Translations under genes and position numbers: made by a program | Shown: piece after piece, positions 42,158 to 53,685 of the stretch | Position numbering within the stretch: the first letter of the stretch is position 1 | How the letters are laid out: every line of letters begins with the position of its first letter | DNA from: Plasmopara viticola | Lineage: Eukaryota; Oomycota; Peronosporomycetes; Peronosporales; Peronosporaceae | Direction of reading: 5' to 3' | NCBI GenBank assembly: GCA_001695595.3 | Contig: MBPM02000003.1 | Span: 1,550,001-1,614,000, forward strand | DNA: 64,000 nt | The notes under the pieces: model-generated | What the model was told of the DNA's origin: nothing | The model's input: only the letters and a program-made list of their open reading frames with translations | The model's database searches: none

Positions 42158-43417
42158 CTACTGATTAAAGACATCGTCTAGAGCCTTTTCAAAGATCTCT
42201 AACGCAAGAGCACACTCGTCTTCCGAGACAGTAAGCGGCGGCATAAAGCGTAGTGTCTCGTAAACGCTCGTGGTCAAGAGCATCATTCCGTGGTGGAGAC
42301 ACGCCGTCGAGACTTGCGTCGCCGTGCCTTTGCACGTCGTGGGCTCAAACTCTACGCCAATCATCAGCCCCAACCCACGCACGTCCCGAATCGGGTACTT
42401 CCCCGACGCTTGGAGCTTCTTGAGCCCCGTTGTTAACTGCGCCCCTCGCTTGCGCGTATTCTCCAAGACCTTTTCTTCTGCAATCACTTCTTGCGTGGCA
42501 ATGGCAGCAGCACAAGCCACGGCATTGCCCGCAAACGTCCCCCCCATGGACCCTGGCGGTTGCGTCGCGGTCAGTTCGATGCGACTGGCAATGCCACTGA
42601 TGGGATAGCCACTCGCAATGCCCTTGGCAAACGTCAAAATGTCGGGCTGCACGTCAAAGTGACTGTCAATGGCAAAGTACCCGCCCGTGCGCCCAAATCC
42701 CGATTGAATCTCATCGGCAATGAGTAAAATCTCATTCTCGGACGCAATTTCGCGCAACTTTGTCATGAACCGCTTGGGTGGTACCACGTACCCCCCTTCG
42801 CCCAAGACGGGTTCAATAATAATGGCGGCAGTATCGCGCGGGGCCGACTGCTGTTTCAATGCAAGATGAAGCTGGTCCACGCACCAGTCGACATTCTTCT
42901 CGTCGTCGTCGATTGGACCGTGTAACGCGTACGGGTACGGGACAAACGTCACCCCAGGCATCAAGGGCCCAAAGCCAGCACTGTAGATGGTCTTGCTGGA
43001 CGTAAGACTCATGGTACCAACGGTACGACCGTGGTACCCACCTTGAAATGCAATCACGCGACTCTTGCCCGTGGCGTGGCGTGCTAGCTTGACTGCATTC
43101 TCGACGGCCTCGGACCCACTGCACGCAAAGAAGAGCGAGTCGAGGGGCTTTGGTACCACGGGCAACAATTTTTCAATCAACTCCAACATGGGCTGGTGGT
43201 ACCCAATGTTCACTTGGGCATGCACGAGAGTCGCCGCCTGCTTCTGGACCGCGGCCACGACCTTGGGATGCGAATGCCCGACGCTCGTGACGGCAATGCC
43301 ACTGGTAAAGTCGAGCAATTTGCGGTGGTCGGACGTCCAGATCCACGAGCCTTGGCCTTTAATCATGATCATGTCGGACATGCGACCAATGCCCTTGGCA
43401 AGATGCTGCTGAACCAT
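42158..43417 (-). CDS. Class III PLP aminotransferase (4-aminobutyrate aminotransferase-like)
   Basis: 419 aa from the ATG at 43417. The frame is open for 27 more codons upstream without any ATG and is then closed by a TAA, so either this is the start or an upstream exon is missing. Hallmarks (numbered from the upstream-open frame): GSEAVENAVKLAR, FQGGYHGRTVGTMSLT, EPVLGEGGYVVPP, LLIADEIQSGFGRTG and the PLP lysine in TFAKGIASGYP (K292), then GGTFAGNAVACAAA. This is the omega-aminotransferase family; the sequence between these boxes is closest in style to bacterial GabT, which moves the amino group of GABA to 2-oxoglutarate. Other omega-amino acids are possible substrates. No clear mitochondrial presequence is visible in the model. 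Confidence 0.85.
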   Translation of the reverse strand: MVQQHLAKGIGRMSDMIMIKGQGSWIWTSDHRKLLDFTSGIAVTSVGHSHPKVVAAVQKQAATLVHAQVNIGYHQPMLELIEKLLPVVPKPLDSLFFACSGSEAVENAVKLARHATGKSRVIAFQGGYHGRTVGTMSLTSSKTIYSAGFGPLMPGVTFVPYPYALHGPIDDDEKNVDWCVDQLHLALKQQSAPRDTAAIIIEPVLGEGGYVVPPKRFMTKLREIASENEILLIADEIQSGFGRTGGYFAIDSHFDVQPDILTFAKGIASGYPISGIASRIELTATQPPGSMGGTFAGNAVACAAAIATQEVIAEEKVLENTRKRGAQLTTGLKKLQASGKYPIRDVRGLGLMIGVEFEPTTCKGTATQVSTACLHHGMMLLTTSVYETLRFMPPLTVSEDECALALEIFEKALDDVFNQ

Positions 43418-43809
43418 AATAAATGTATTGTCAGGATCGGATTGGACACTGACGCGATGGCTTTGGACGTTGGGCGTGCGAGCGTACGTGATTTGCAATC
43501 CCTCTGTTTAAGGGAACTGTGCACCTTTTTTTATTGTTTTTCTACACTAGTTGGAATCAGGAATACAAAGAGTGCCGCTTGAATAATGACACTGACTAAT
43601 AATGGCTCGCTTTGAAGGCTTCAAATCTCATTTCAGCGGACCAATGACAGCGCACATACACGTGCGAGCGTACGTTTTTAGCCCGCAAGCGAATAAACGA
43701 CCCATCTACTTGGCATGGTGAGATAAACAGCTCGAATAATTTTCATGAGCATGGACAAAGCCCCTTTTGCTCTTGTCAGTTTTGACGCCAACAAAGTGTG
43801 AATTTTACC

Positions 43810-45515
43810 TTACTGGGTAGCATGAAATCGGTTTAGAAACGCTTTTTGTGCCGGTGATCGGTTTCCTGCGCTTTGGGCACTTGAGGCCGGACAACTCGCA
43901 TCGGTACCGACGCTAAAGTCACAAGTATTCTCGATAGAAGGTTTATGCCAAACGTGGTGGTCTTCGTGTTGCATCAGTGCACAATCACTTGTTCCAGTCT
44001 CTTTTGCCGTGATCATTCCATGCGTACCACTTTCAGATGCAACGAGGCGTTCGTTCAAGCGTTCGATTCGCTCATTCAACGCCTCCAGTCGTCCTTGTAG
44101 TCGTAGAAGACCAGCTGGACGGTCGACGCTTTCAGGCTTTTTTCGGTACTTTTTCTCGAACTGAACTTGCCACGCTTGTATCTGGTCCAAGTGCTGTCGC
44201 TCCATGAGTCGGCACTTGTGAAGTTCCTCCTTGATGAATAGATTGGCACCTTGCCACTGTTCTTGCTTGGTGTCTAGAGCTGAGCTCCGTATTGGAGTAG
44301 TTGATGAGAAGTAAGCATGCGTTAGCAGTTCGCTCAAAGGTTTCAATGCGAGCACGTCACTCAAGAAGTGCCATTCTGGTGATCCTGAGTCGATTTTGCC
44401 AAGCAACCGATTCTTTTCCATTAACCTTCCTCGAATACGAAGCCCAGTGAGCATTTCTGCCATTACAAAGGCCACGCTACGCACGTCTTGAGCTTTTTCA
44501 TCGTGTCCTTTGTAGCTCAAGCGATAAAAGTGCGAATCGGCAAGGATCCTAAAAGACACATTCAATCAAAAACTGGAAAAAGACTAGTCTCAACTTGTCG
44601 AATTTCAGTGTCACTTAACGTACTTTTGCGATTCGAGAGCCTTCATCGCTCGAGCAGATGGGAACCACGCCGCAATTTTGAGAATGTTTCCTCCACATAA
44701 AAGAACTGATGACAGTGAAAGCTAGTTAAGAGTTAGAGCCTTAGAAACGCGCACACTTGATATAAAGTTCGAGAGGTTTGACAGGAACTTCGCAAGTACA
44801 AGCATTGAATATAGCAGTTACGTACGCCACCACAAGTAAGTCCCGCCTAACCAAAGTCCTTTTTGATCACTTGCACAACAAAAGAGGATTCACTTCATAC
44901 CTGATGAAGGGCATGAAGTCCACACACAATTTGGTAGACATATTGCTTAATTGCCAAAGGATGCAGACGCTGAAAGTCGTTTTGAAGACTGTCCTTCGCG
45001 TCAGCTTTGATACTCATTTCAAGTCAAGGTCGAATCGTACCTAGCAAGGCTCTTGACCACGGAAGAGGTAGCGCGGAGGTAGACTTGAGCCTGACTGCAG
45101 TTTAAACAGTCGTAGCAAAAGACATGTCTCCCTTGAGCGTCACTTGTAAAAGCTCGGCAATGTTGGAGCTCAGCTTCCAACACTTGGTGCAAAGTACACA
45201 CACAAGAGCTGCCGTTCGTTTCACACGCAGCTGCACTAGCAACTACATCAATGCATTCCACGGCTTGCATCCGGCCACTTGATCGCAGTCACGTAAATGT
45301 CATTAGCGCCATAAATGAACCTCATCTGCTCTCGCAAGAACCCACGTTGTTGTGTCGAGAGTGTTATAAATGTGTCCGAGCCGACCTCTTGCAAGGCTGT
45401 CTGCCTTGAAAGGTGGCTCCAGGGTCTCGCTCCATGTATCTTCCGTCATTCCAAAAAATAGGAAATTGTCATTAGAAAAGGCAGTTGGGCGCACAATAAT
45501 TATAAGTTTTCGCAT
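43810..45515 (-). CDS. Five-exon protein-kinase-fold gene, catalytically dead (pseudokinase)
   Basis: Exons on the minus strand: 45515-45346, 45277-45041, 44988-44901, 44721-44624, 44548-43810. The introns are 68, 52, 179 and 75 bp, all GT-AG, and all phases agree, giving 443 aa. The kinase fold is clear: RGRLGHIYNTLD (glycine loop), TTTGRMQAVECID (beta 3), HVFCYDCLN (beta 5), HPLAIKQYVYQIVCGLHALH (alpha E), GGNILKIA and QDVRSVAFVMAEMLTGL (alpha F). The key residues are gone: the VAIK Lys is Glu (QAVE), HRDLKP is replaced by SVLLCG at exactly the right spacing, and no DFG is found. The C-terminal third is a coiled coil (ALNERIERLNERLV) and a Ser-rich tail. Probably a scaffold or regulator rather than an enzyme. 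ATG 45515 is the first possible start; one at codon 23 is an alternative. Confidence 0.75.
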
Positions 45516-45609
45516 CCCTACGTCTATATGAGAAAATGCTCGGCCATAATTATTTTTTTACTGAAACAACGCAACAGGAAAGCCTTTAAAAGGACACAGA
45601 GAGACGCCA

Positions 45610-46060
45610 ATGATGCAACTGAGGCCTGTGCGAGTGCTAAGCGAGCGCATCATGAGCCGCGGCTTTGAGCCCACCGTCGCTCGTCTTATGGAGAATGTAA
45701 GTCTACCCTTTTCCGCGAAAAAGTTGCGGATTTGACGCGAGAGTGGAGTGTGCCATAGGTCTTGAAGGTGGTGCGGGCGCAGCCTGGATTTATTTCACTC
45801 GAAACGCTGAGCGACATTAATGACCACCACAAATACGTCGTGCTATCAGAAGTAAGAGCGTTGATTCGATTGCCTCGTGCGTTAATGTTGATTTAATGAA
45901 ATTGTTGCGATTGCAGTGGCAGTCGCTTCGAGATTATCAAGCGTGGACGTCAAGTGACGCGTACAAACATTGCACCGACCAGGTGAACGAAGTTTTGGAT
46001 TTACCTGGCAAGCGAACGACCATTTACAAGCGACCGAAGGACGATATTTTCTTATTGTAA
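45610..46060 (+). CDS. Small ABM-type protein, copy 2
   Basis: Three exons, 45610-45696, 45759-45851 and 45917-46060, with introns of 62 and 65 bp; the product is 107 aa. It is clearly paralogous to the gene at 4365-4745 (RIMSRGFEPTVARLMENV; HKYVVLSEWQS; KRPKDDIFLL). The second intron is at the same place as the single intron of copy 1; the first is absent there. As a dimeric alpha/beta-barrel (ABM-type) protein it may bind or oxidise a small molecule; nothing identifies which. It is head-to-head with the pseudokinase gene, with 94 bp between start codons. An ATG also occurs at the next codon. Confidence 0.75.
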
Positions 46061-49000
46061 GGACAAACAGGGAGCTCGACGATAGACTTCGGCCATTCGG
46101 AACGGATTGTCAGAAAGGTGCATTGGAATACATGTATCCTAGCCACCAGTCAATTTGTCTTATTACATGCATGACTTAATTCTGAGGTAAGAACGTAAAA
46201 ATTTGGGGGCTCAGACCTATTTGGCTCTCAGTCACTGCAGCACCCAAACCTATCCAACCACCTTACCACTTGCGACGATGTTTCTTAATACAAGTACCGA
46301 AAAACTTGCAAACCCTAATACTTCATTAAAAAAGAATGCTACTACAGCAAGAGCCGGCATTCACACCTCCTTTAAAGTCTGCTATGAGCGATCATCGCTT
46401 AATTGCCCTTTTCTACTGTTGTGAGCGAGGAAACAAGAAACTCATTGATTGAAAGCTCGAGAATCGTAACGACCTTTGGACAGCACTGTTTGAAATTTTA
46501 GTCCGACAGTGCGCATAGAAAAGAGCCAGAGTACACAGGCCAGATTTTATGTGACCGACGTCAAGTCGGTGTGAAACGAGCATTTTAATTTTCAAGTATT
46601 GTATTGTACTGTATTACGTTATCGCGTTGCCAAGTTATGCACGTGCTAGGCTCAGTCTGGCTAGTCCACGGCATAGAGTGGTGTCCGCATACGTCGGGTC
46701 TCGTTCGGCGGGCAGTGCAGCCAGCACCGAGGCCGTGAGGGTCTTCCATTATTTTGTGTAGTTCTGACTTGGTAAGAGCCCAGGTGGCGCCCTGGTGCTG
46801 GAGACCGTCGCGTCGAGGGTGAGACTCGTTAGAGACCTGCAGATGCCCGAGAGCACCTGCCCGAAGCGCGCGAGCATTTAGCCCCCGCGCTTGGAAGGAG
46901 GGCGTCACCCCAACCTTTTCCGAAAATTTTCAAGTATTGTTAGGTATATATGGGTATTAATTGTTGACGTAATCGACGCTACAACCCAATCTTTTTTTTC
47001 ACGCGTGGGTGCAAATTTAGCTTTGCAAGCGAAGACGAAGCCACGAAACGAGACAGATACACATTTTATGATAGAGGCGTATCTACAAATCCTTGGCATT
47101 GAAGTATAGTAATAGTAAGGCTCGCATACTTTGTGCATAGTGTGTACGTCACCACTTAAGCAATATAAGCTTGGTTGTGGCAAACACTCCATTTGAGTAT
47201 ATTCGCTACGCCCATCTTTGTCCTACTTGAATCAGAGATTTCTTCGGGATTTCCTAACATTAAATGCTGTCACTTGTGGTGCTTCTAAAAAATCCTCACA
47301 ATGAAAATGATGAGCCTGTCTGTTGCACCTCGTGTAATATTGGGACTGAAAACGAGTAGCATATAAAGACACAACTTTTCCGACATAAGCACTATGTACT
47401 ATCGGATGACGAGTTGATCGCTCGTAGAGCACACTCGTGCCAAGCACGAAGGTCACCTTAGGGCTAGCACATACAGGACCCCTCATGGTTGATTGCGACC
47501 CGCTATCCTCGGCATCAGGGGGTGAAAGAAGTATAGATTTTCCTTGACAAAGTCCGATCCCAGCAAGTGAGCATTTAGTCTGTTCCATAGCCACTCTACA
47601 TGCGCCACGCTTACCTAAGCGACACGCTTAAATGTGTCTGCGTCGCACAAAGCGTGCTTGTGCTCTTACCACGTACTTCGAGTATTCTAAGGACTTAATT
47701 CGCACCGCGTGCGCTTACTATCAAAAAAAATCGTTCTCTGACGGCAAAGTGAGCTCAACAGATGGAGCCTACAGTAATTAGACACTGTGAGCTTGACCCA
47801 TGTCTGAAGGGTTTGAAAAAGATTTCTTTGAGGCACTGGGCTTAGACAGCAAAAAAGCTGAATGACCGGAAAACATCGCATTAAAGAAGCTATGCGGTTC
47901 AATCAGTTCTTTTGCAAACTTCTGAGAAATGGCACGAGTTACAGCAATTATTGTTAGTGGTCTGAAAATAATTTGGAGAATGTTTACTTGCATGAGCTCA
48001 AAAAGAAGTCCAAAGTCTTGATGGAGGAGAAAGTTGCAGGCTTGAGCTCATTTAAGTGATGTAAAGTATTAAAAGACCACTGCTTGCTTATGCCGTGATG
48101 ATTCCTATGCTAATAGTTGTTGGACTTTCAGCACGCTGATTCGGACCGATTAGACTCTATCACTTCAGTAAAAGCGAAAGAGATGTACTGTATCTTGTAT
48201 CCAAAGTAATTGCAGCTTTAAGCCTTAATTTTTAGCGATCTGCGACCCGTACGATACAATCAGGGTCAGAAACCTGACTCAGGCTTTCTTTAAGCAGCGT
48301 GATACTGCAGACCCGCTCCATTTATAGACTAAGATTGTAAACTTTTGTCTGTTCTGGAGAATGAGACCCAACATTGTCCGCACATGAGCTGTTCGTGTTC
48401 CACGTACATCTTACCATGTATGATAAACCTGGAGCAACCAGTAGATATCGCTACGCCAAATATGCTGAGCCTGAAGCAGCCAGACTAAAAAGATCGGGAC
48501 TTAAAGACAGCGACGCATTAAACTGTAAGCTGACACAGTCAGACGACCAAATTCTCTCTTTGGCTGATTGCATGACTTCAAGACTGTGCGGGCTAATGAG
48601 TCGGTTCTTTTTTAGCATCGTAATATGTTCGAAAAACTTATCTTCATTCGCTATATCATACCGCCCAATTCGCACGTGAATATCCAGCGGATTAAGGATC
48701 CTACTTCATCTGTTTTACATTTGATTGCTCCGCACTAATGTAGCGGACACTTGAGGACTTATCTGATATATTCTAGACGCGATGCAAGACGATTTTTGGC
48801 GGTTATTATTACTATTTTTGAAGACAGTGGATAGAGTATCTTTTGAGGCGCTCTATTCATCTTGGCGGGCGCTCAATTGATACAGCCTTGTCGAGCTACT
48901 AAAGTATCTCGAAGGGGGAAGTTGCCCCATATTTAGCCTAAAGCAACCATGAGTTGGTGTCGCTATCCACATTGCCTGGGGTTTTGCTTTGACGCCAGTT

Positions 49001-50698
49001 GACTGACCCCTTTCCATTCACAATTTGCCGTAGTTGGAAGCGATAACACCGTTGTCGCGCTTGGGGATTTTATCGCCGCCGATAGCATTTGTGGAATCCA
49101 AGTCTCTGTACTCTCTACTGATCTCCTCTCGGGCGTTCAATGAGGGCACTCCTTCGATATGCGTAAGTTGGCTTCACTGTCCGGTATATTCCCTTCACTT
49201 TGCTCACACTGCGGAGTCTAGTTTCTCAAACAGTCTGCACTAACTATACACTGGTGTAGCTACAAAAATCGTACAAAAGAGTAAAAATGCCACTCATCAC
49301 TATTTTTACTACAAACATGACTGCGAATCACTCAGGTGTTCGTCTTCCCAAAAACTCGACGGACAGTAGTAAATAAGGTGATGCGAACATCTAAAGACAC
49401 CTTTATCGACAACTTTAAAAGGGTTAAAAGATGAAACTACCAGCACTTTTTCAGCATCGAAGACTACGAGAGTTACGCTTGCTTGGAACGGTCGCCTAGA
49501 TAAAGCGCTCTTGGCTTTTTTTCTCCTCTTCGTCAAGCTATGCTTCAGAAGGGAGGTTGTCTTAATTTGCCAGGCAAAATAAAGTGTTCTGGCACGTTTC
49601 ACGGAATGAACTATGCTTTTCCAGTTCCTTCTTAGCCACCTTTATGAGTTTAATATAGGTGGTCATATTATGTCACCGCTGAAGGCGCAAAGACAGCCGT
49701 CAAGAGAAAAGTTTTACTCAAACGAGGTGCAGAATTATAATGGTAATTGTGGTATTATGCTTACAAAGATGCAGCGTTTTGGCTTGCCGGCATGTGTTTT
49801 GTGAGCTCGAGCACAATCAAAGTCATAGCGAAGAGCGTGAACTATTCGTTGAATTATCGCACGAGGCACCAATCTATGTTTCCTGCACCAATGAGTCGAT
49901 CATAAGACTAATGCAAAATTACATGAAGCTGGCGTCGTCATGGCCGCCGATGCTATAACAAAAAAGGCTGTAAATACAATTGAACGAAGGATATCAGGTT
50001 GTATTAGAAACATGCAACACAAAATTGCATAAACTGTAACTTCAATCGACAGCCACATTTTAAAACTTTTTTGCTTAGCATTGAGTCTCGGTCCTAGACA
50101 AAAGACCACATGGACAAGAGATCTCAGCAGCAAAGGATGCTTGGATCACTATCCGTTCCAACGTGTGTAAAGATGCCACATCGTATCTATTTCACATCAA
50201 CACCTTCGTATACTAGCTCGCACGAATTTGCAATGCTTCACTATCGCCTTTCTGGCTTGCAGACAGGCTCGACTGTTCTATCGTAGCAAGTGCTACGTGA
50301 CGCGACGCTCAAGAGAGATGTCGTCCTCGTCCACCATTTGACGGTCCACCACTGCTTCAGCGTGGGTAGCCTTGACTGATTATACATGATCAGTCGCGCA
50401 ACAGTACAAGCACGAAAACGGCAACATTTAAAAATACGACCATGTGCCAAATGACGGCTCATCACTTTACTTCAAAGTGCTCATAACGTTCCTTCTCTCA
50501 AACACACACATACACACACTAACCCACCCGGCCTCCACTTTACGATTATTCCGTGAGGAAGGCAATGGAAGTAATTTGTCGATTTTGGCACCGGTCCATG
50601 GTTTTCAACCAACCAGAGGCAAGATAGATTCTCCCTCACCCTCGTATTACGACGGCACGAACGCTCCCACTTTGTTTTCCTCGTCCACGGTCGTCAGA
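46061..50698. other. Gene-poor stretch with a retroposon copy
   Basis: No supported gene between the ABM copy 2 and the RA-PH-RGS gene. Frames are short (at most 120 codons), without domain patterns. The retroposon copy at 46603-46924 is the only recognisable element. The last 250 bp hold the probable promoter and 5' leader of the downstream gene, including a CA-rich run near 50502-50520. Confidence 0.55.
46587..46940 (-). mobile_element. SINE-like retroposon copy B with 16 bp target-site duplication
   Basis: The 322 bp unit (46603-46924) is bounded by perfect direct repeats AATTTTCAAGTATTGT at 46587-46602 and 46925-46940. A duplication of this length is the mark of target-primed reverse transcription, so this is a non-LTR type insertion. 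The unit is read on the minus strand, with its 3' tail (GTAATACAGTACAAT) on the left. The perfect duplication shows a recent event. It is about 97 percent identical to copy A at 5251-5569. Confidence 0.8.
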
Positions 50699-52693
50699 AT
50701 GGAGTCCCTCAAGTCTTTCGGGGAGTACGAGGAGAAGGCCACGCCCCACGACCTCGTTACGAACGCCGATCTATTCCATAAATGTCTCTCGCACCAACCG
50801 ACGGCCATCTCGAGTAGCAGCTTCTTTGACGCGGGGGACGATGGCCCGACCAAAGTGGCACCGCCCGCTCCGCTTTCTATTGACGAAGAGGAGCGTATCA
50901 TGGCGTCGTCTGGCATGCAAAGCGTTCAGTCGGCATCCAACGTCTTGGCTTTGTCGTCGCGTGGCCGACTGTCCGACGATCTCTCGGCGACGGTCCCCAT
51001 AAGACGCTACAATAGCTCGACCGCGACGATGCATGCGAGTCTCGAGCGTACGCGCAGCTTGGGCAGTACCAGCACTTCGGTCGCCATCATGCGGGCACCC
51101 AAGGGCAAAAGCGGCGAGAAACGGACGGGATTTGCTCGCATTTACTTTGAAAACAACAACTTTACGTCCTCGACCGTGTTTAAACTAGCAAGCACGACGA
51201 CAGTGCTGGAAGTGAGGCAGTCGATGGCGGCAAAGATTAAAATTCCAATGTCAGACTTTCAGCATTACGCGGTCGTGGTCGTGTTCTCGACGGATTCGTC
51301 CGGCTCGCTCTCGGCACGAACGTTACGAGACGAAGAATTTATCTTACCGCTCGTCGATCGATTGAATCGAGTGCGCTCGGTGCAGATGGTCGAGGCAGAC
51401 GATGCGATTGAAAGCGCGACGCGCGTGAAAGTTAAGCATCGGTCGAGACCACCGGTCAAGTTTGTATTAAAGGTAACTTTAGCGAGAAGGAGAGGTGTTT
51501 GTATCGGTTGATAATGATGTCGTGTCGATGCAATAGGATGTTCGAGGAGCGCCGTCGGAAGTGAGTGAAATTGTCACGTCGACTCGCAGTCAGCGACCAA
51601 GAGAGACGCAGGCCATTACATTTCCAGTATTAATAGGAAAGGTAGAGGAGGCGCAGTGTATGCTTGGTGAAGTACGATGCTGACTGGAATTTCTTACTGT
51701 AGGGTGTGTATTCAGGATACTTGCAAAAGGCTAGTTCTAGGGATCCAAGTCTTTGGAGAAAGCGGTGGTTTATCATCAAGGGAGACCAGCTGCTTTATTG
51801 TAAATCCAATGTAAATCAGCGCGACGTCACTTCGATTAGTCTGCTTGGCGCTGTTCTTGCAAAAGCAAAGCCGGAAGTGGTACGTGTTTGGTTAAAGGTT
51901 GTGGGGTCGGCCGATAGTCATGAGGTCTGTGTTTTTTGTAAACGCAATAGCGCGTACCCTTTTCGTTTCAGCTCAAGACACCCCGACGGGATTATGAGCT
52001 CTGCGCTACTAGCAAGGACGAAATGGTGGCTTGGATTCATGCGTTGCATGTTCAAATTGGCCTGTGCTCTGAAAATCACCGATTATATGAAGCTGAAATT
52101 TGGATCACTGAAGATGTAGGGATTTCTAGTATGTTGACATCTTGGCTGGAAATTGATAAAAAATTGCATGGACACAGGCCGTTAGCCGGAGCGAGCAGGA
52201 AGCATCCGTCTTGCCAGCAGTAGAGCCTTCATTGCTCGAGCGTGTGCTCTCTCGCGAAGATACGTTGAAACTTTTCCGGGACTTTGTCTTTACGACCCAA
52301 TCGCAAAGTTTGCTGGACACGTGGATTGAGTGCGAATTGTTTCGTCGAAGCTGTCTCGCCCGCGAAAATGGGCTGGTCACAATGTTAAATCAACGAACAG
52401 CGCAAGACGAATGGGATCACTTGAGGACGATCATTCGAGCAATTCAGCTGCTGAGCATTGCCCACGCTGAGGAATTGACTGATTTGTTGCAATCTTACCA
52501 TTCAGAGCAGAGCAATCGGCGGCTAAGCATCGCGTCGACCAGCGAGAGCTACAACAATTTTCCGCGTACAGATGTCATTGTACCCGTTCAGCGAAAACTG
52601 TTTAAGGCAATTGAAGCTGGTCCTTTTCAACAGTTTCTCCTCCAGAACGGGTACCGACTATTGCTGGAACGTATTATTGGGGCCATTGCATAA
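50699..52693 (+). CDS. RA/ubiquitin-fold, PH and RGS domain protein, five exons
   Basis: Exons 50699-51472, 51537-51641, 51703-51879, 51972-52115 and 52178-52693. The introns are 64, 61, 92 and 62 bp, all GT-AG and all phase 0; the product is 571 aa. Residues 1-130 are low-complexity and Ser-rich. About 140-258 is a Ras-association-like domain (RTGFARIYFENNNFTSSTVF). A PH domain follows from about 295 (GVYSGYLQKASSRDPSLWRK, to a final WIHALH). The last exon is an RGS domain (LSREDTLKLFRDFVF to PFQQFLLQNGYRLL). Such a protein would sense a small GTPase and phosphoinositides and speed GTP hydrolysis by a G-alpha subunit. The start is the ATG of MESLKSFGEYEEK; upstream in-frame sequence lacks an ATG. 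It is convergent with CFAP299, 161 bp away. Confidence 0.82.
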
Positions 52694-52854
52694 GTGAAAG
52701 TCGTGCGAGTCCCAATCGCATCTTGGCGGACGCGACGATGGCACTTTGTATTCTTGCTGGTCTTGGTGTAAAGATTTTGAACCTGTCTGTACATTAGAAA
52801 TGACGATAGACCTCACAATACAATGTTGATCAATGGGTATCTCAATTGGCAGCA

Positions 52855-53685
52855 TTAAATCTTGCGACGAGTCATGTGGTCATAGAGTACGATTTGAAGG
52901 TACTCTTTCGTCTTGATCTCTGTTCGTGTCGAATTGTCACCCGGAGTGGCCTGAAAATATAAGTTTAAATGTTCACTTTTAGACTTTAAAAGCTGCCTTT
53001 TGGTTCAGAAAACTCACTTTGGGATCGACATTGATGACTTTTCTGTCGCGCTTATTCTTAAACAACAATCCAGTCTCGCTATCCGCAATCACTTGAAAAT
53101 TTGGCGTGGAATTTGAAGTAGACGTTTGCGTTTCCCAATTGTAGTAACTGAGATCCGAAGACTTGGGTAGCAGCTTTTTCTTGCGCTCGAAATACGGCTC
53201 AAACGGCTCGTTTTTCAGACGCAACGCGTAGTCAATATACCCGCTAATCTCATGACCTTTCGCATTCTTGTCTCGAATAAAAATGATGCACTAAATTGAT
53301 AAGATTAGACCCAAATTGTACGAAATGTGAGCTAAACTCTCGTAAATAACCTCCTCACCGTCAATTTGCCATTTCGCACGAGATCTTCGCGACTGGCCAG
53401 AGCTGCCAAGAATGGATACTGAGAGAGATCTTTCCCAGCACTTGCCAGCGGCTTAGGCACACTGGCTTTGTGTGCATGACGCTCTCGTTCAGCCCTCTTT
53501 CTGGCCTCGAAGTCGTCTCTTCGTAACGTCTCGCCACTTCCACGATAGCCTAACTCGACCAACTGCCGCGCAAGTTCCTCGTCTTCAAGGTAAAAGAGAT
53601 CCGTCTCGCTTAATTGCGAGTCGAGGTAATCTTCGTACGTAGCGAATCGATTTAACGATTCGCTCGCATATTGGTGGTCTCCCAT
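52855..53685 (-). CDS. CFAP299: CFAP299-like cilia/flagella-associated protein, three exons
   Basis: Exons 53685-53359, 53290-53018 and 52950-52855, with 68 and 67 bp GT-AG introns in phase 0; the product is 231 aa. Conserved landmarks of CFAP299 (C4orf22 family) are all present: [101 protein letters not shown], a Pro-Gly-Asp-Asn-Ser link, and a C-terminus ending YDHMTRRKI. Members are found only in organisms with motile cilia. Their exact axonemal role is poorly known. A TTG three codons upstream extends the frame, but the ATG at 53685 matches the family start. Confidence 0.9.
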
